Assembly (NCBI GenBank): GCA_022829145.1
Contig: CM040758.1
Location: forward strand, 23,698,575-23,762,574
Origin: Albula goreensis
Lineage: Eukaryota; Chordata; Actinopteri; Albuliformes; Albulidae
DNA length: 64,000 nucleotides
Direction of reading: 5' to 3'
How positions within the stretch are numbered: the stretch's first letter is position 1; every line of letters begins with the position of its first letter. The notes beneath the pieces were generated by a model. It was given only the letters and a program-made list of their open reading frames with translations, was not told the origin of the DNA and ran no database searches. The position numbers were made by a program, and so were the translations under genes. Below are positions 10,626-23,085 of the stretch, in pieces.

Positions 10626-13363
10626 AAGGCCCACTTGATTCAAACTGATGTTTTTAAACTGATATTTTACCCAGCCATAGTCTGTGCAGTGATTCAGATC
10701 TGAAACTTGACATTTCACTGAGAGTATGATGAACTGGCCGGATGAACTAACTGACTGCCCCTTAAACCTTTTCCTCATATACCGCTCCATTTTGCTCTTG
10801 CATATTTTAGAAATGTGGCATAGCTATCCTCTTCATAAAGTCACTGAGCAAATAAGGGCCAGGGGTTCGACTCTTCCAACTAGTTCCATGAATTACTATG
10901 TCACCAGTCTTCTGCTAAACCTTAACCTAACATTGACTCTCAGATTTGTGTGTATTTCCTTTGTGTACTCTCATACTGGAGAAAATTAGAGAGAGACTGA
11001 AACTTCCCTTCTCTGTGCTGTATCAGACCAGGGCATCACTGGTTTCAAAATGAGATCTCATCTTATGATTGAACACTCAGCCATGAAGGACACTCTTGAA
11101 ATGTTTCATCAGAGAAAATCAGACATCTGTTAGTTTCAAATAACATTTAAACTCAATTTGTACAAATGTTGAGGAAGCTGGCCACAGGTACGTGTCTTGA
11201 GTTGCAGCACTTGAATAAGCAAAGAGTCTATTTTTCATACAGGCAAGTTCATCATCTATTAATCTTGTCAGTTTTATTAATCATACATAATTTCAATAAA
11301 AATCATAATAGATTCTATCACATATACAATTGATACTTGTGGTCTTCACAAACACAACTTTGAGGCCTGGAGTTTTATATTCACGATTATAATAAAGAAA
11401 TAAATAAATAAAAGTGTCGCATTTATTATAGGAGACACTGAAAACGATCTGTGGAGGCATAATATACCATCGGAGGCTGCAAACATGTTTAGTGCTGTCA
11501 TGTGTAAAGACTGCACTAGAAATTACCTGAAAATTGTGGTGCGAAACGTGAGATTTATGTTTTGATCTTTAATGGCCGTGGGAGTAGACTGAATTCTAAA
11601 CAGTGAAAAATGCACCTGCAAATGAATACCAATTTTGCCATATTAAAATATGTTCCCTGTATTTTAGACAGCCATTATTAGAGAAAAAAAATGTATAAAG
11701 AAGGGACACAGTGAATCTGAGAACACATTATTGGAATTGTTTTACCACTCAGCATGTTTGTGTCTGTTTATTTTCTGTTAATAAACAAACTGACAGGCAG
11801 ATGAAAAGATACAGCCCTGCCTGCCTGTGGACTTTTGTAAAAAAAAAAAAAAAAACTGAATTTACTGGAGAATGATTTACCATATTACTCAGAATAAAAG
11901 TGCAGTACATTTTTAAGCAAGGGAGTATAAACAAAAACATTAACAATCCTAGCTGTAGGGGGACTCTGAGTGGCACTAGCCGTGACAAAGCTTGTTCTAT
12001 AAGCAATGCTGTCACAGGGACTCAAGTCCTAGTCACGCCATCAGCAGCTGTGGTCAAAATTATGTATTGCCAAGGCAACACTCTGTCCCAGCCTCACCTG
12101 GGAACTAAAGGGAGTCAGCAAGTTTGCTCCACTGTCACTGTCACTCTCCCTAGTGACCTCTACTGGTCAGGAGGAGAACCTGCAAGTATATGATCTGAGA
12201 ATATTCCAGCTTTATATATATACTTTTTTTTAAACATGCATTTTACCTGGAGTATAGTTGGAGAAACCTTCAGTACCAGTAATGTTAGTGTAAAGGTAAT
12301 GCAGTCATTTGTGAAGGACTGAATATTTATACAATGGAATCTGTAGGATTTCAAGATTACCACACAGTTATTTTCAACAAGTGGAGAGTTTTTAATTGCA
12401 TAGTATTAAGGCTGTACTAAATTCATGATGGATAATAATTTAAATGGGCATCCCAAATTGGATGAAAAAATGTATAAATAGAGAGCGAAAGAAAGAGATA
12501 GAGAGATTAATCTTTACGATGTTTAACAGGGCTAGGATCTATTTTGTTCCCTTGTTTCCCAGACCCAGGGCATCCTGTATTTCACTGAGCACAGTCGTTT
12601 TTCTTGGCTGAATTAGTATGTAAGAATGATGACAATGAGGAAAAGCCAGGTCAGATATGTAAAGTTAAAGGTGATATCTGCGGTGTGTGTTAGGTGTGTT
12701 AGGTGGCTCTCCCCTCCCTCTCCGGGCTGAGGTTACGTTGGGCTGTAAGCTGGCCATCAGACTGACGTGAGTGATCCAAACCTGAGCCTTAGGAAAGCTG
12801 CTTGTTCTGTGGATCGGCCTGCAATCACATAAAGACACCCAAATGCAGAAGTACGTGTGATGACATCGGAGAAATACACCGAAAGACCGCATTGTGCACA
12901 TGCAAGCCCTGCTCCTAATTCCACATCAGAGACACATGATTATATGTTAATGTAATGAAATAAAAGCAATGGCAGGTCAACAAAATATTACTTTATAGTG
13001 TGCGTGCTGATCACTATCATTTTTGCTTTTCCATTTGTGTTATTCAATCTAATTATAGAAATTGTATGTCAATATCCTGTGATAATGACTACCCTTGCTG
13101 ATGGTTCTTGCTGTATTTCCCCTTATTTTGTGCTTATCCACTCCATTTCATTACTGAAAGTGAAGCGCAGGCTGGTGCTGGTGTGTCTTTTTAAGCTGAA
13201 ATCCTGCTTAAAGATTTGGAGAATTACATTGTGATGCGGAGATGCTGCTTGCATGTTTTTTTTTATTATTAAAAGATTACAGAACATCTGCTCTGATGTT
13301 CATATACAATCTTGCCACATGGTCGTGCACAGAAGTAAACAGCTTGAATTACTGCATGTGTGA
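10626..13363. other. Long non-coding stretch
   Basis: Contains an A-run at 11841-11855, an AAATAAATAAATAAA tract near 11396-11411, and a GAGA-rich patch near 12481-12506. A segment around 12090-12185 ends in CCTCTACTGGTCAGGAG, which resembles retroposon remnants at 53985 and 54515. Forward and reverse frames of up to 97 codons were inspected and none looks like a known protein. Confidence 0.35.
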
Positions 13364-13650
<287 letters not shown>

Positions 13651-13837
13651 TCAATTTACCCCACAATGTGCTTTGTTATTAAATTTCACTGATGAGTGTC
13701 TGTTTTTGTTTCTCACACATTTCTCATCTATTTCAATGACAATCCACCTTGGTGTGCTGTGATAGACCCAACGCAACAAGGACAAATCAGTCTGCAAATA
13801 ACATCTGTTTATGTAAATTTTTGAGCCACATAAAATT

Positions 13838-13925
13838 GTTATTATTATTATTATTAGTAGTAGTAGTAGTAGTTGTAGAAGGAGAGGTAGTAGTAGCACT
13901 AGTAGTAGAGGTAGTGGTAGCAGAT
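13838..13925. repeat. (ATT)n/(AGT)n trinucleotide repeat
   Basis: A run of TTA units changes into TAG units and then into degenerate GTAGTAG/GAGGTAG copies up to about 13925. Confidence 0.9.
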
Positions 13926-14399
13926 ATATTAATGGTGGTGGTCATAGTAATACATTTTATGAAATGATTCTCAAAGTGTATTTAGCAATCACCTGATACG
14001 TTGGTTGATTTCTCAACATGCATATGCTATACATCCAGCTAACTGACAGATGCAGCGCAAAACACACTCTATCACTTTGTTTCTGTGGAACATTCATGTT
14101 AACTCGCTCGTTTTCAATTTCAAATGGAACACTGTGCGTATAATCCGTGTGTGATGTAATTTAGAACTTGTGATTGGCTGAACACTTTTAAGGCATTGTG
14201 ATGCGGAGGAGGGAGAAAACGTGTGTGTGGTGTGTTCTGTCTGAATTTTGTGTTACTGAGCACACTGAATAGTTTATGGCATGCCCAGCTTAAGGCCATT
14301 TTAAGGCACCCTGCTTTGAAATCTAATAAAGAAGATGGAATGGAAGGGCTTAGCTGACAAGAAAGCAGAAGTGTGATTGAGGTGTTTAGACTGCCCCAC
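13926..14399. other. Non-coding stretch
   Basis: Mixed composition, including CTTGTGATTGGCTG (inverted CCAAT) near 14167. No gene or repeat was recognised. Confidence 0.35.
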
Positions 14400-14600
14400 T
14401 TGAAAATTCGGCCTTTAAAAATCCAAACTAGCCTTGAGCTCTTTTTTTTCTGATTAAGTGTGAAACAATGTGGTCAGGAGGCAGCTAGCTGAGGGCTGGA
14501 TTTCATTAGATCCAGCTAAAAGAATGGCCACGAATTACAACTGACAACTGAGTTTGTTATAATTAGACTTCAGTTGACAATCTGTTACCAGCAGCACAGA
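14400..14600. promoter_or_regulatory. Candidate conserved non-coding element
   Basis: Non-repetitive sequence with TGATTAAG, CATTAGATC, TATAATTAGAC and CAGCTAGCTGAG words, which resemble homeodomain and E-box cores. The flanks are AT-rich. Assigned by motif density only. Confidence 0.25.
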
Positions 14601-15513
14601 GCTCAATGACATATTGTTTTCTGCCTAAATTTATCATTTTGTTTTTTTTTAAACAACATTGTATTGTTTTTTTATCATGTACTTCACTTATGGGAATGTT
14701 AGGATTAACTACTTACCAAGAGATCTCTGGATCCACATTACCACACCACACTTACCACTAGCAATGGGCAGAAAATATGATTGGAAATCTATGGGAAGTT
14801 CCAGGAATGCCACCAACGTCAAGAGTCATAGAATATATACAAATATATACAGAAATGCTTGTCTGAGAATTCAGTGTCGTTTAAAAGAAAACAAAGCTTA
14901 CTGTTCTTTAGTGCTAATTCCAGAAGATTAACTGTCTGCTGGTGTCGCGTTCTCGGTTGTTGTGAATTTAATTAATGAAAGACCATTTTAGAATGTGACA
15001 TCAATTATTCTGGAACTTCAGTCTCAAAATGCCATTCTTCATCTTGCACAAGACCCCAATAGATGTGGGTTTGTATTTTGCCTGATAAAACCTTGGCTCT
15101 AAATTTATGTCTCTGGATGAAGAGAGAGCATATCATAGCCTGTGGTTGGAGATACATCTGTAACGCACTACAGAAAATAATGCAGCAATGGTGGGTTGCT
15201 CTATTCTCGATAACTAGATGAAATGGCCAAAATGTCAGTTTTTCCCTTGAATTCTGCATGTGAAGCGATTCAGCAGTGTAAATGTTGAGATATACTTTTT
15301 TTGGATGAGGAGTTCCTGCATGTCTACAGGGGGGCTGTCTTAGACACTTGTGGAATCTGGTATGGAAGAAATAACAGTCATTTGGATAATTTTTTCAGCC
15401 ACGTATTTCATATCTAAACTGATTTTCTGTAGGCCTGGTTGTGTGTAATTTCCGGTATGTAGTCATTTTCCACGCTGAAAAGGAATTCCCTAAAACCATT
15501 TTTACTCTTACAG
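14601..15513. other. Non-coding stretch
   Basis: Ordinary sequence. Frames of 84-90 codons on both strands (14659-14931 and 15005-15259) have no recognisable domain. No repeat family was seen. Confidence 0.35.
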
Positions 15514-15536
15514 AAAAAAAAAAAAAAAAAAAAAAA
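15514..15536. repeat. Poly(A) run, 23 bp
   Basis: Uninterrupted A run preceded by TCTTACAG. It may be the remnant of a retroposon tail, but no retroposon body was recognised upstream. Confidence 0.9.
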
Positions 15537-15978
15537 CGACATGACTTCCACGCATGGATTGCTTCAGAAATTCTTTGTTCATCCCACACAGATGAACAAA
15601 TGTTGCTTCGGCTGTCTGTTGCTCTGTCATGAATATTCCTGTCCTGTCTTGCATGTCCTGGCTTTTGGACCGTTTAAATCTGGTCACCCTGCCCACGCAG
15701 AACAACCGGGGAGAGCAGGTGTCTGGAGGCAGAGTCAGTGGTGCATTTGCATAGCAGCCACACATCACAGAGAATGGCTTTGTCTTCTCTTCCAGCACCT
15801 GTACGCAGCCTCTACTTCTTCTTCTTCTTGTCTTTCAGAGGTTGCCTGGATGTTTTGTTTTGACAAAGTGGCAGAGAATGAATGCTAGGAGACTGGCAGC
15901 CCTGGTTCCATATGACACATGTATAGATTTCTAACTGTCACAATACCGGTGAGACGAAACCTGCAATTTCACATGGAT
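15537..15978. other. Non-coding stretch with an unexplained 115-codon frame
   Basis: The forward frame at 15541-15888 is open for 115 codons and the opposite strand is open over 15508-15798. Cys and His are frequent in the forward product but form no known zinc-finger spacing. No splice or promoter context supports a gene, so it was not called as one. Confidence 0.3.
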
Positions 15979-16062
15979 GGGGGATTGGGGGTGGGGGTTG
16001 GGGGTGGCAGTGTGACTGTCCCTTGAGGGGGGACAGTGGGTGGGAGGTTGTGGTGGTGGGGG
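15979..16062 (+). other. G-quadruplex motif and G-rich tract
   Basis: Four G5 tracts with loops of 3, 1 and 2 bases occupy 15979-16004, which is a textbook intramolecular quadruplex pattern. A second cluster of G3-G6 tracts follows at 16026-16062. Confidence 0.85.
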
Positions 16063-16179
16063 GTGCTCAATTTAATATGGATGTGTTTGCAGGTAATATA
16101 TTCTGAAATAATGGTGTGATTTTCTGCATGACTACAAGTCCCTGCCATCAATGTCATTGGTGAAGCAAAAGTATAGACC

Positions 16180-16640
16180 TAATACCATCAGATCCAGAGG
16201 TTAAACACACTCATTTATTAGCCTGCCACCACATCAGTTATGCTCTGATAAATGTGGTGGGGTGATAATTAGCCCGGGCGATGCTGGCCCTGTGCTAAAT
16301 TAATTTCCAAAACAAAACAAACGGTGGATCTGCATCGCAATGCATGCCTCCGCATGAATTACAGCAACGGGGGAGCTTCTTTCCTCCTTTCGTCTGAGCC
16401 GGTTAAAGTGCGGGAGATACGGACGTTTGTGGGGGGGGGGGGCACTCGAGTCTGTCCAACCACAAAGGAGAAAAGAACTGATCCGCTTTTGTTTTTCTGG
16501 AATCCGCGTGCTTGTAATGCACCATGCCACGGCTGAAGCAATGAAGTTGAGAGTAAGCAGGCCCGCCGTCCTGGCAATCAAACCGTTTGACTATGCCGCA
16601 TTTGTGTGTGTAGCAGATGGCCTTATGTGGGGTGAATGAA
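16180..16640. promoter_or_regulatory. Candidate conserved non-coding element with hairpin
   Basis: Contains a perfect 9 bp stem (CCACCACAT at 16226-16234 with ATGTGGTGG at 16252-16260), TGATAATTAG, CTAAATTAATTT, and a G run of about 13 at 16430-16442. Several overlapping frames are open on both strands, which suggests stop-codon depletion from composition and not coding. Confidence 0.25.
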
Positions 16641-16701
16641 CAATGGCCACACAATCTTCAATACATTCACAAAGCCTGGGTGTCAATCATGGTCTCACCT
16701 T

Positions 16702-16837
16702 AAACCCAGGTCCCCTATATCTAGCACATTACAGGATCTGAGATCCAAATCCTGGGCTCCTATATCTGGTACATTACGGTACCCTCAGATTCAAACCCGG
16801 ACTCCCATATTCAGTACAATACAGTATAGCCTGACCT
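16702..16837 (+). repeat. Three-copy degenerate minisatellite, about 46 bp unit
   Basis: Units begin at 16702, 16747 and 16793. Each starts AAAYCCxGG, continues with CTCCYATAT(C)T and ends with a GTACATTACGGTA-like segment. Identity between units is moderate by eye. Confidence 0.7.
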
Positions 16838-17399
16838 TTCATTTTACTGTTTGGGGCAGTATTAAAGACTGCTGTTCTTTAGGTGGCATTTTGTATCCTG
16901 GAGTTAGCTCAGATTTGGAATATTTTATTTAGACTTGAACTGAATGTTATTTACCCTGATTTTTAAATGCATTTTTTTATTATTGTGACATAAATTAACC
17001 TGCCAAGTTTCATAAGAAAGGACTATATGTTTGAGAGAAATGTGGAGACAAAAAAACCCATAATGTTGGCTGATTACAAATATCTGTGTTCTGTGTCATT
17101 GTTCCCTTTAAGAGCTCTGTAAAAATAAACAAATTAAGTTTACTCAAATAGCAACAGTTTGAATCATTTCGGTAGGGCAGTTTAATTAGTTTGAGTCATC
17201 ATGGGTCTGCTAACCTGTGAAAAAAAAAAACATAAAAATAAGATAAAAAAGCTGTTCAGAATTAGGCGTCAGTTGTTTCTTATAACCGCAGTGACACAAA
17301 CAAAACAAAAGAACTTCATTGAAAGGTTATTTTTATATGCCCTTTTTTCTGTTCTGTTCCAGCTCTGCTCATTCACAAGTGAAAGGGGGGAGGAAAAAC
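16838..17399. other. Non-coding stretch
   Basis: AT-rich, with an A run near 17220-17230. The 114-codon forward frame at 17201-17545 has no recognised domain. No repeat was seen. Confidence 0.35.
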
Positions 17400-17830
17400 G
17401 TTCTCTGGTCCCTGGAAATCTTTCAATGTCACCACGTCACAGCGCTGTAAATTGTTCTCTCGAATCTCTGCATCATTCCCGCGCCGGTATCTGCTGTCCC
17501 ATACATTATGCCACCGCTTACTGTCATGTCCAAAACAAGACATAATATTTTAGGTGTCAGTGTGTTAGTGAGCAGGTTAATGGAGGCCAGGGGTAGCTTC
17601 GCATCGGGGTCCTCAGAGAACGCGCTGTTTGTACTTTTCCCCTTTGTGGGGCTGACGTCTATGCCCTTGGTCCCTTTTTTTGCGCAACGGTAAGACGTTC
17701 AAATTTATTCCACCGAAGTCCCATTTCATACCTCATCGAATGTCAAAGAAGCCATTACTGAAACCTCCTCTTTTTTTCTGAACTGAGCGACGTGGTGTGG
17801 TGAGTGTGTGTGAGCCTGAGCTTAAATGAA
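17400..17830. promoter_or_regulatory. Candidate conserved non-coding element
   Basis: Mixed-composition island with several CpG dinucleotides, CACGTCACAGCGCTG and CCCGCGCCGG words, in AT-rich flanks. No gene was recognised. Confidence 0.2.
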
Positions 17831-18689
17831 CAGGCCAGGATGTTCCGAATCGATATCTGGATTGCCTCAGTAACTACTTTAATCAAGCGCTCATGCCAGC
17901 ACTTTCCGCGATTTAAATTACTACATATAGAGTTTTAGCTAGTCTCTGAGGGAAACGTTAGCGAAGAAATAAATGTCTTTATTGTTGAAAGATTTTGAAA
18001 AACCAGCGCTTGTCAGCTGCAGGCATTTATTAGGGCAATGTTAAGAAAGGAAAGCTGAGTGGTCCCCCAGTTTTTAAACTCCCACTTAGTTCTACAAATT
18101 GGCTCTAATATAACTGCTATTATCCGCTAAAGGTCTGAGTAAATAACCCATCTTAAAAGCCAAGTGTAAAGAGGACTCCGTTTAAGAAAATTATGCTCAC
18201 AATAACAAGCCTGTACGAAAACCATCTGAATATTTAATAGAAACGAGTATAAGAAACAGGCTTTTTAAAAATATTATTTTTATTTTTAAAAATTCTTAAG
18301 AAAAGTATGTAACAGTCCAAAAAACAAGGCTTATTCCAGAGAATGCGTGCGTTTGACCTCCAGCACACCTCGCCCCCTCCAACTGTGGTGGTGAAGTATA
18401 CTTAAGATTCATATAGCAGTTTTCAATCAATGAATCTTAAAAAGCCTTTTCCTCACTTTAGTCTAATTTATTTTCTGTACTCCTCCCCTTAGGATATGCC
18501 TTTGTGAAGTTGATTAGCTGCTATATAATAACTCCCTCAGAGGGGAATACAGTGGGAGTGGAAAATGGACGCAGACTCACGGTAACGCGTCTCTCTCTGC
18601 TTCTTATCGACAAGCTGTCGGAGATGCAGAAGATCATTATTATAATTAAACCAAGTAAGCATTTTCTGGGCATTTTGTTTTCTTGACCT

Positions 18690-18693
<4 letters not shown>
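17831..18693. other. Non-coding stretch
   Basis: Includes a symmetric AT patch, TTTTTAAAAATATTATTTTTATTTTTAAAAA, at 18260-18290. No gene or repeat family was recognised. Confidence 0.35.

Positions 18694-18752
<59 letters not shown>
18694..18752. repeat. (GT)n microsatellite
   Basis: About 59 bp of uninterrupted GT. The Val-Cys and His-Thr frames over it are artefacts. Confidence 0.97.
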
Positions 18753-21058
18753 TGATTTTGACATTAATGCAAAAAACAAAAAACATAACTTTAACCAGGG
18801 AGAGTCATAACAAACTACTTAAAACTATGCATTTTGAGATTAGATGGAGTCTACCATATTCCTTAGGTACTATTTTCTAGGTTCCATCTAAGTTATTCCT
18901 TTTGTTTAATTTCTCTGTTTTTTTTTTCAGAGATAGGACATTATCACTGTATTGGTGATTTACTTACATTGCTGTTAGCAAAGAATGCTGGGATATGACC
19001 CGTATCTCTGCTTCCTCATGACCTCATCTCTTCACTTCAAATGTGATAACTACCAACATAAATTCTCCTTGCCCTCTTGCAACATTTCATTGCCAGGCAG
19101 GAAAAACAGTTCAGAAGATATATCTATTGTATTCTATCGCTCAATGTGTTTGAAATGTGGCGAAATAAACACCAGGCCTAGATAGACTGTGTTTATCGTA
19201 CATTGTAAAAAGAAAATGAAACTGCAATTATTGTCCCCCTAAAGGAATCAGAAACCGCATGTTTTCAGAAGGGATGAACTCAGTCAATCATGTTTTAAAG
19301 TTTTTTTAAAGCTCTGTACATGACTAAATGACTAAAATTATGCTTGTCTCACCAATACACACCATGGAAAATAGGCAGTGTTTGTCTTTGCAATGTATAA
19401 TATGTGCCATATTGTCATTTGTCATGTTAAAATAAATTGTACAATGAAATGGTGTCTATGTGTTTATGTTACATACATTTCCACTGAGAGTACTCTGTTG
19501 TCTGGCAAGAAACCTGATTCAATACACTGAAAAACACATACATGTCCCCCCTTAGTAATGATACAAAATGTATATTTAATGTAAAACTCACATTGCATAA
19601 AAGCCCTTTTGCTTTTGATTTATGGCCCACAAAGTACAGCACAGTCAACAATCACAACAAACACCATGCTTTCAGAATTCGGAATTCAGAATTTTCAGAA
19701 TTTCCCATGAGCCATTGCATGACTGGGCAAGCCTGACATGAAGGCCCACCTTTAATCTAGTTATCTTCTGTAAGCCCACGCCCACTCAGAACAGAGGCCA
19801 CGCCCACAGGTGTCATGACAGTAGGGCTTCTCTCTGAGGGCTTTCTGCTGTTCTACACAACCTCTGGAGGGAGATCTGACAACAGTTCCGAGAGAGAGAC
19901 CTATGACAGATGTTTTTTTAATGCATTTTAGACCACAATCATTTGTCATAGTCTAAAATAGGGAAAGTCTTTTGTATTTTGCTTTGACAAATAAATCCCA
20001 TCATTGATAAGCTGTTTAAATAAAAAAACAGTATATGACAAATCTGCTGTATAAATGTGCACTTGATAATGTCAGGGCCGTACTTTGTCAACGCTTGATG
20101 GAGACATTGAGGACATGAAGTAATCCTTTTTAAAATCTGAGAATGGCTGCCGTCCCTCAGCTGTAAGACATTGTTCTGACTCTCCCCCACACGCTGTCTC
20201 AATTTATTATTATGAAGACATGAGAGGGGGGCTGGCTCAAACGTGCAACATAGTTTTATTTTAATACACGCACTGTCAACCAAAGCAAACAAAAAGAATA
20301 TTGATGGATGGCAAGACATGCATCATCAGACCTCAGACAGGGGTGTATTGAACTTTCATACAGCATTTTAAAGCTAATTATTATCTCCTCAAAATAATTT
20401 AGACATAAGTATTTCACGCTGTCTCTCACACAGTTTTATGTGTCCAGAGTTTTTTTTTTTTTTTTAATGTGTCCAGTGAAGCACTTAAATTAATATTCAT
20501 AACGTTTCTTTCTTTCACATTACAGCCCCAGAAGCACAGTTGAAACACCGTCAATACTTTTGGCAAAATCACATGTTGGGGAATATGTTTTTTTATCTGT
20601 CCAGCGAAGCACTGAAATGAATATGTATTGGTCATGAATATTCAAGCCATTATATTGTTTTACTGTATGCCGAGTTCTGACAGGGCATGACTGGAGTGCT
20701 TTTCACCATCCCAGTGAGATTTTCCAATGCGAAAAGTGTTTCAAAACAATATATTACAACAGGGCAGAGAGGAGACTGCCAGCGGGGCTCCAGAGCAATG
20801 CACTTAAACTTAACTTCTTCCATGGAAAATACTCAGCAGTGTGTAGTACAAATCACAAGGAAACAGGGTATAGCTCAACTTTGCATGGTAGTATTTTGCT
20901 CAATGTTTGTCTTAAGGTGCATTCATGGTTCATAAAAACTCAAAACAATTTCTATAGCCCTTATAATAAGCATTGACAAGCCTTATGACCAATTTTCCTG
21001 ACATATGGAAACATGATGATCATGTAAACTCAAGCAGCATAACATCAAATAGCTCCAT
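18753..21058. other. Long non-coding stretch
   Basis: Contains a T run at about 20450-20465 and a loosely duplicated segment: TGTCCAGTGAAGCACTTAAA near 20471 and TGTCCAGCGAAGCACTGAAA near 20599. A CAGAATT-rich patch lies at 19672-19702. The 126-codon minus frame at 19939-20319 matches no known family. Confidence 0.35.
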
Positions 21059-21328
21059 GACTACTACTACCACTAATACCACAATTACAACTCATACCAC
21101 AACTACAACTACTGCTGCTATTGCTACTACACAATTTCAACAAATACCACAACTACAACTGCTGCTGCTATTGCTACTGCTCCAATAACAACTACTACTG
21201 CAACTGTCTCTGTTACCACAATTGCAACTAATACCACAACTAATACTACTACTACTGCTACTTCTATTATTACTGCTACCATGGCAACAACAATACAACT
21301 ACTACTCCTCCTATTGCTACAGCTACTA
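21059..21328. repeat. Degenerate trinucleotide array (ACT/AAC/TGC)
   Basis: About 270 bp of ACT, ACA, AAT and GCT triplets with drifting composition, including an internal duplication of the ACAACTACAACTACTGCTGC type near 21099 and 21150. It gives Thr-rich and Leu-rich artefact frames. Confidence 0.9.
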
Positions 21329-21381
21329 AAATATAGACAACATCATCACAACAATAATCATGATATGATATTGAATTGAAG

Positions 21382-21382
<1 letters not shown>

Positions 21383-21412
<30 letters not shown>
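21383..21412. repeat. (GA)n microsatellite
   Basis: About 15 GA units, 55 bp after the trinucleotide array. Confidence 0.95.
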
Positions 21413-21419
<7 letters not shown>

Positions 21420-21915
21420 TTTATATAGTCAATTCAATCTGGGAATGAATACACGGAGAGATACAGTGTTAGAGAGTCATAACAGGAGCCTGAGAGGACA
21501 TAGGGGGACCCCTATTCTGTAATGACTGTCATGAGTCAGGAGCCGAGTCTGACTGTGGTGACCTCCACCACAGTGTGGTTTCTCCGCCGGCGCTCAATCA
21601 GGAGACTCCGGGCCGCTCACAGGCTTATAACGGGCCTGTGATACAGTGCTAAAGAGCCCCAGGGACTGTGATCAATATTCCTGCCCAGAGAACCAGCGGT
21701 CTCTGCAGCCCAACACTTCATTCTTTATCTGTAATCATATGTACCGTACACACTCATCAATGGACTCTCCGAGAAGCCTCCAGAGCCTCAGGTCTCCCGT
21801 GATATAAATGTCTGTGTTTTTTATTCATCCACTTTACTCTCTCCTGAGCTGGCACTTTTCATGTCTGCTGCATACAAAGCAAACACTGAATTAACCATGG
21901 CTGGATTATACATGC
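21413..21915. other. Non-coding stretch, partly complex
   Basis: The part at 21490-21810 is GC-richer and non-repetitive (CTCCGCCGGCGCTCAATCAGG near 21583) and could be regulatory. No gene was recognised. Confidence 0.25.
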
Positions 21916-21938
21916 TTTTTTTTTTTTTTTTTTTTTTT
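21916..21938. repeat. Poly(T) run, 23 bp
   Basis: Uninterrupted T run. No retroposon body was recognised next to it. Confidence 0.9.
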
Positions 21939-21949
21939 ACCGATATTGG

Positions 21950-22400
21950 ATTTGTTAACGCAGAAATGACCAGGGAGAGTTGTGGTTGCCGTGTAGAGTC
22001 TGCACGGAGATCTTAGGCCCATTATAGCCTCATACAGCGCTGGGTTCCTGCTCCATCCCTAACCAATCACTGCAGCCTTCAGTGGCTCGGGCTAGCCCTC
22101 ATTACAACACATCGGCTCTTTGAATGTGAAGGAGCGCTGCGGCTCTGACGGACGCCTGAGCACCTTAAACGAAAATAAAAAAGCCGTTCATCTCCACAGC
22201 TTTCCCTTTCGGCTCCAAATGCTACTTGCCCAATCTGATTACAGCAGTCTGAAGGGTTCGTTTCTTCCATCTAATTTAGCCTCTGATTGGGCGTAATAAC
22301 ATCGAGTTTGTATGGAGAATCGCCACGATAAGCACGCCCACGGTAACCTTCACTCTGAGAGAGGGAATACACAGAGGAGATGGTTGTGTTGTTATGGCCT
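21950..22400. promoter_or_regulatory. Candidate conserved non-coding element
   Basis: Non-repetitive sequence with AACCAATCACTGCAG, CCAATCTGATTACAGCAG and CTCTGATTGGGCGTAATAAC, that is, two forward and one inverted CCAAT-like words together with homeodomain-like cores. The minus frame at 22079-22270 is not a known protein. Confidence 0.25.
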
Positions 22401-22879
22401 TGATACACTCTAACTCTGGAGGCAGTTTGTCCTTAAAGTAGTACATTTACAGAGAAGCTACTGTTTTTTTGTTACTGTATGTACACTTTTCGGTGGATTT
22501 TCATTAATCTGAGAGTCTATTGAGCTCATAACGCAGCGTGAGAAGTGAGAAGCAAAAGCAACACTTGCATTTAATAAACTGCAACGAGCTGAAATTGGAT
22601 CTGAGCCGAGGTGCCTCTTCTCATTATAAGGTGTGTATTGATCTTGTTGTACTAGCCTGAAAAATATCCACTTGATATAAAAAAAGTCTTGATAATAAAC
22701 ATCGCTAATATCAAAACAGTACGCATTCTTCATAAATAAATGTACTGGAATGTTAACCCCCTGCCCAGCTCCAAACAAGTCAGCACAAGTCAAGCAGGAG
22801 AATCACTGTCTAATGTATTCAACCTGATAGCTCAGATTCCCTGTTAACTATTACCATACCATGTCCGTTCTGTGATTAC
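22401..22879. other. Non-coding stretch
   Basis: AT-rich. The 111-codon minus frame at 22458-22793 has no recognisable domain. Nothing else was seen. Confidence 0.35.
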
Positions 22880-23085
22880 GCTCTAAGAAAATAAAGGTTC
22901 TTTTGTCATAATGACAATGGAATCTTCCTGGGATTATAGAACCATAGTTGAACCACTAAATTGTTCTATAGTACCAAATGGCTCTGCATAGTTTCTGAAC
23001 AGATCTCCCTATGATTCCAAACAAAGAGCCCTTTTTCAGTGCTACTCAGAAGATTTTTTAGGGTGCTGTGTATAAGTCAACAAAA
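22880..23085. repeat. Possible fish MITE (AAGGTTCTTT type)
   Basis: The left end, CTAAGAAAATAAAGGTTCTTTT, and right end, AGAGCCCTTTTTCAG ... GAAGATTTTTTAGGGTG, are roughly inverted. The interior has TTATAGAACCATAGTTGAACC. The style matches small fish elements built from GGTTCT/AGAACC words, including the repeat at 97-256. Confidence 0.4.

Noticed and set aside
15541-15888. 115-codon forward frame with many Cys
   Set aside because: No known domain or Cys/His spacing, the opposite strand is equally open, and no splice context was seen.
19939-20319. 126-codon minus frame
   Set aside because: No recognisable motif, AT-rich, and no promoter or splice support.
20471-20640. Apparent duplication of TGTCCAGxGAAGCACT
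   Set aside because: Only about 20 bp match and the rest diverges; too little for a repeat call.
22458-22793. 111-codon minus frame
   Set aside because: Unrecognised, and ordinary sequence composition in the region.
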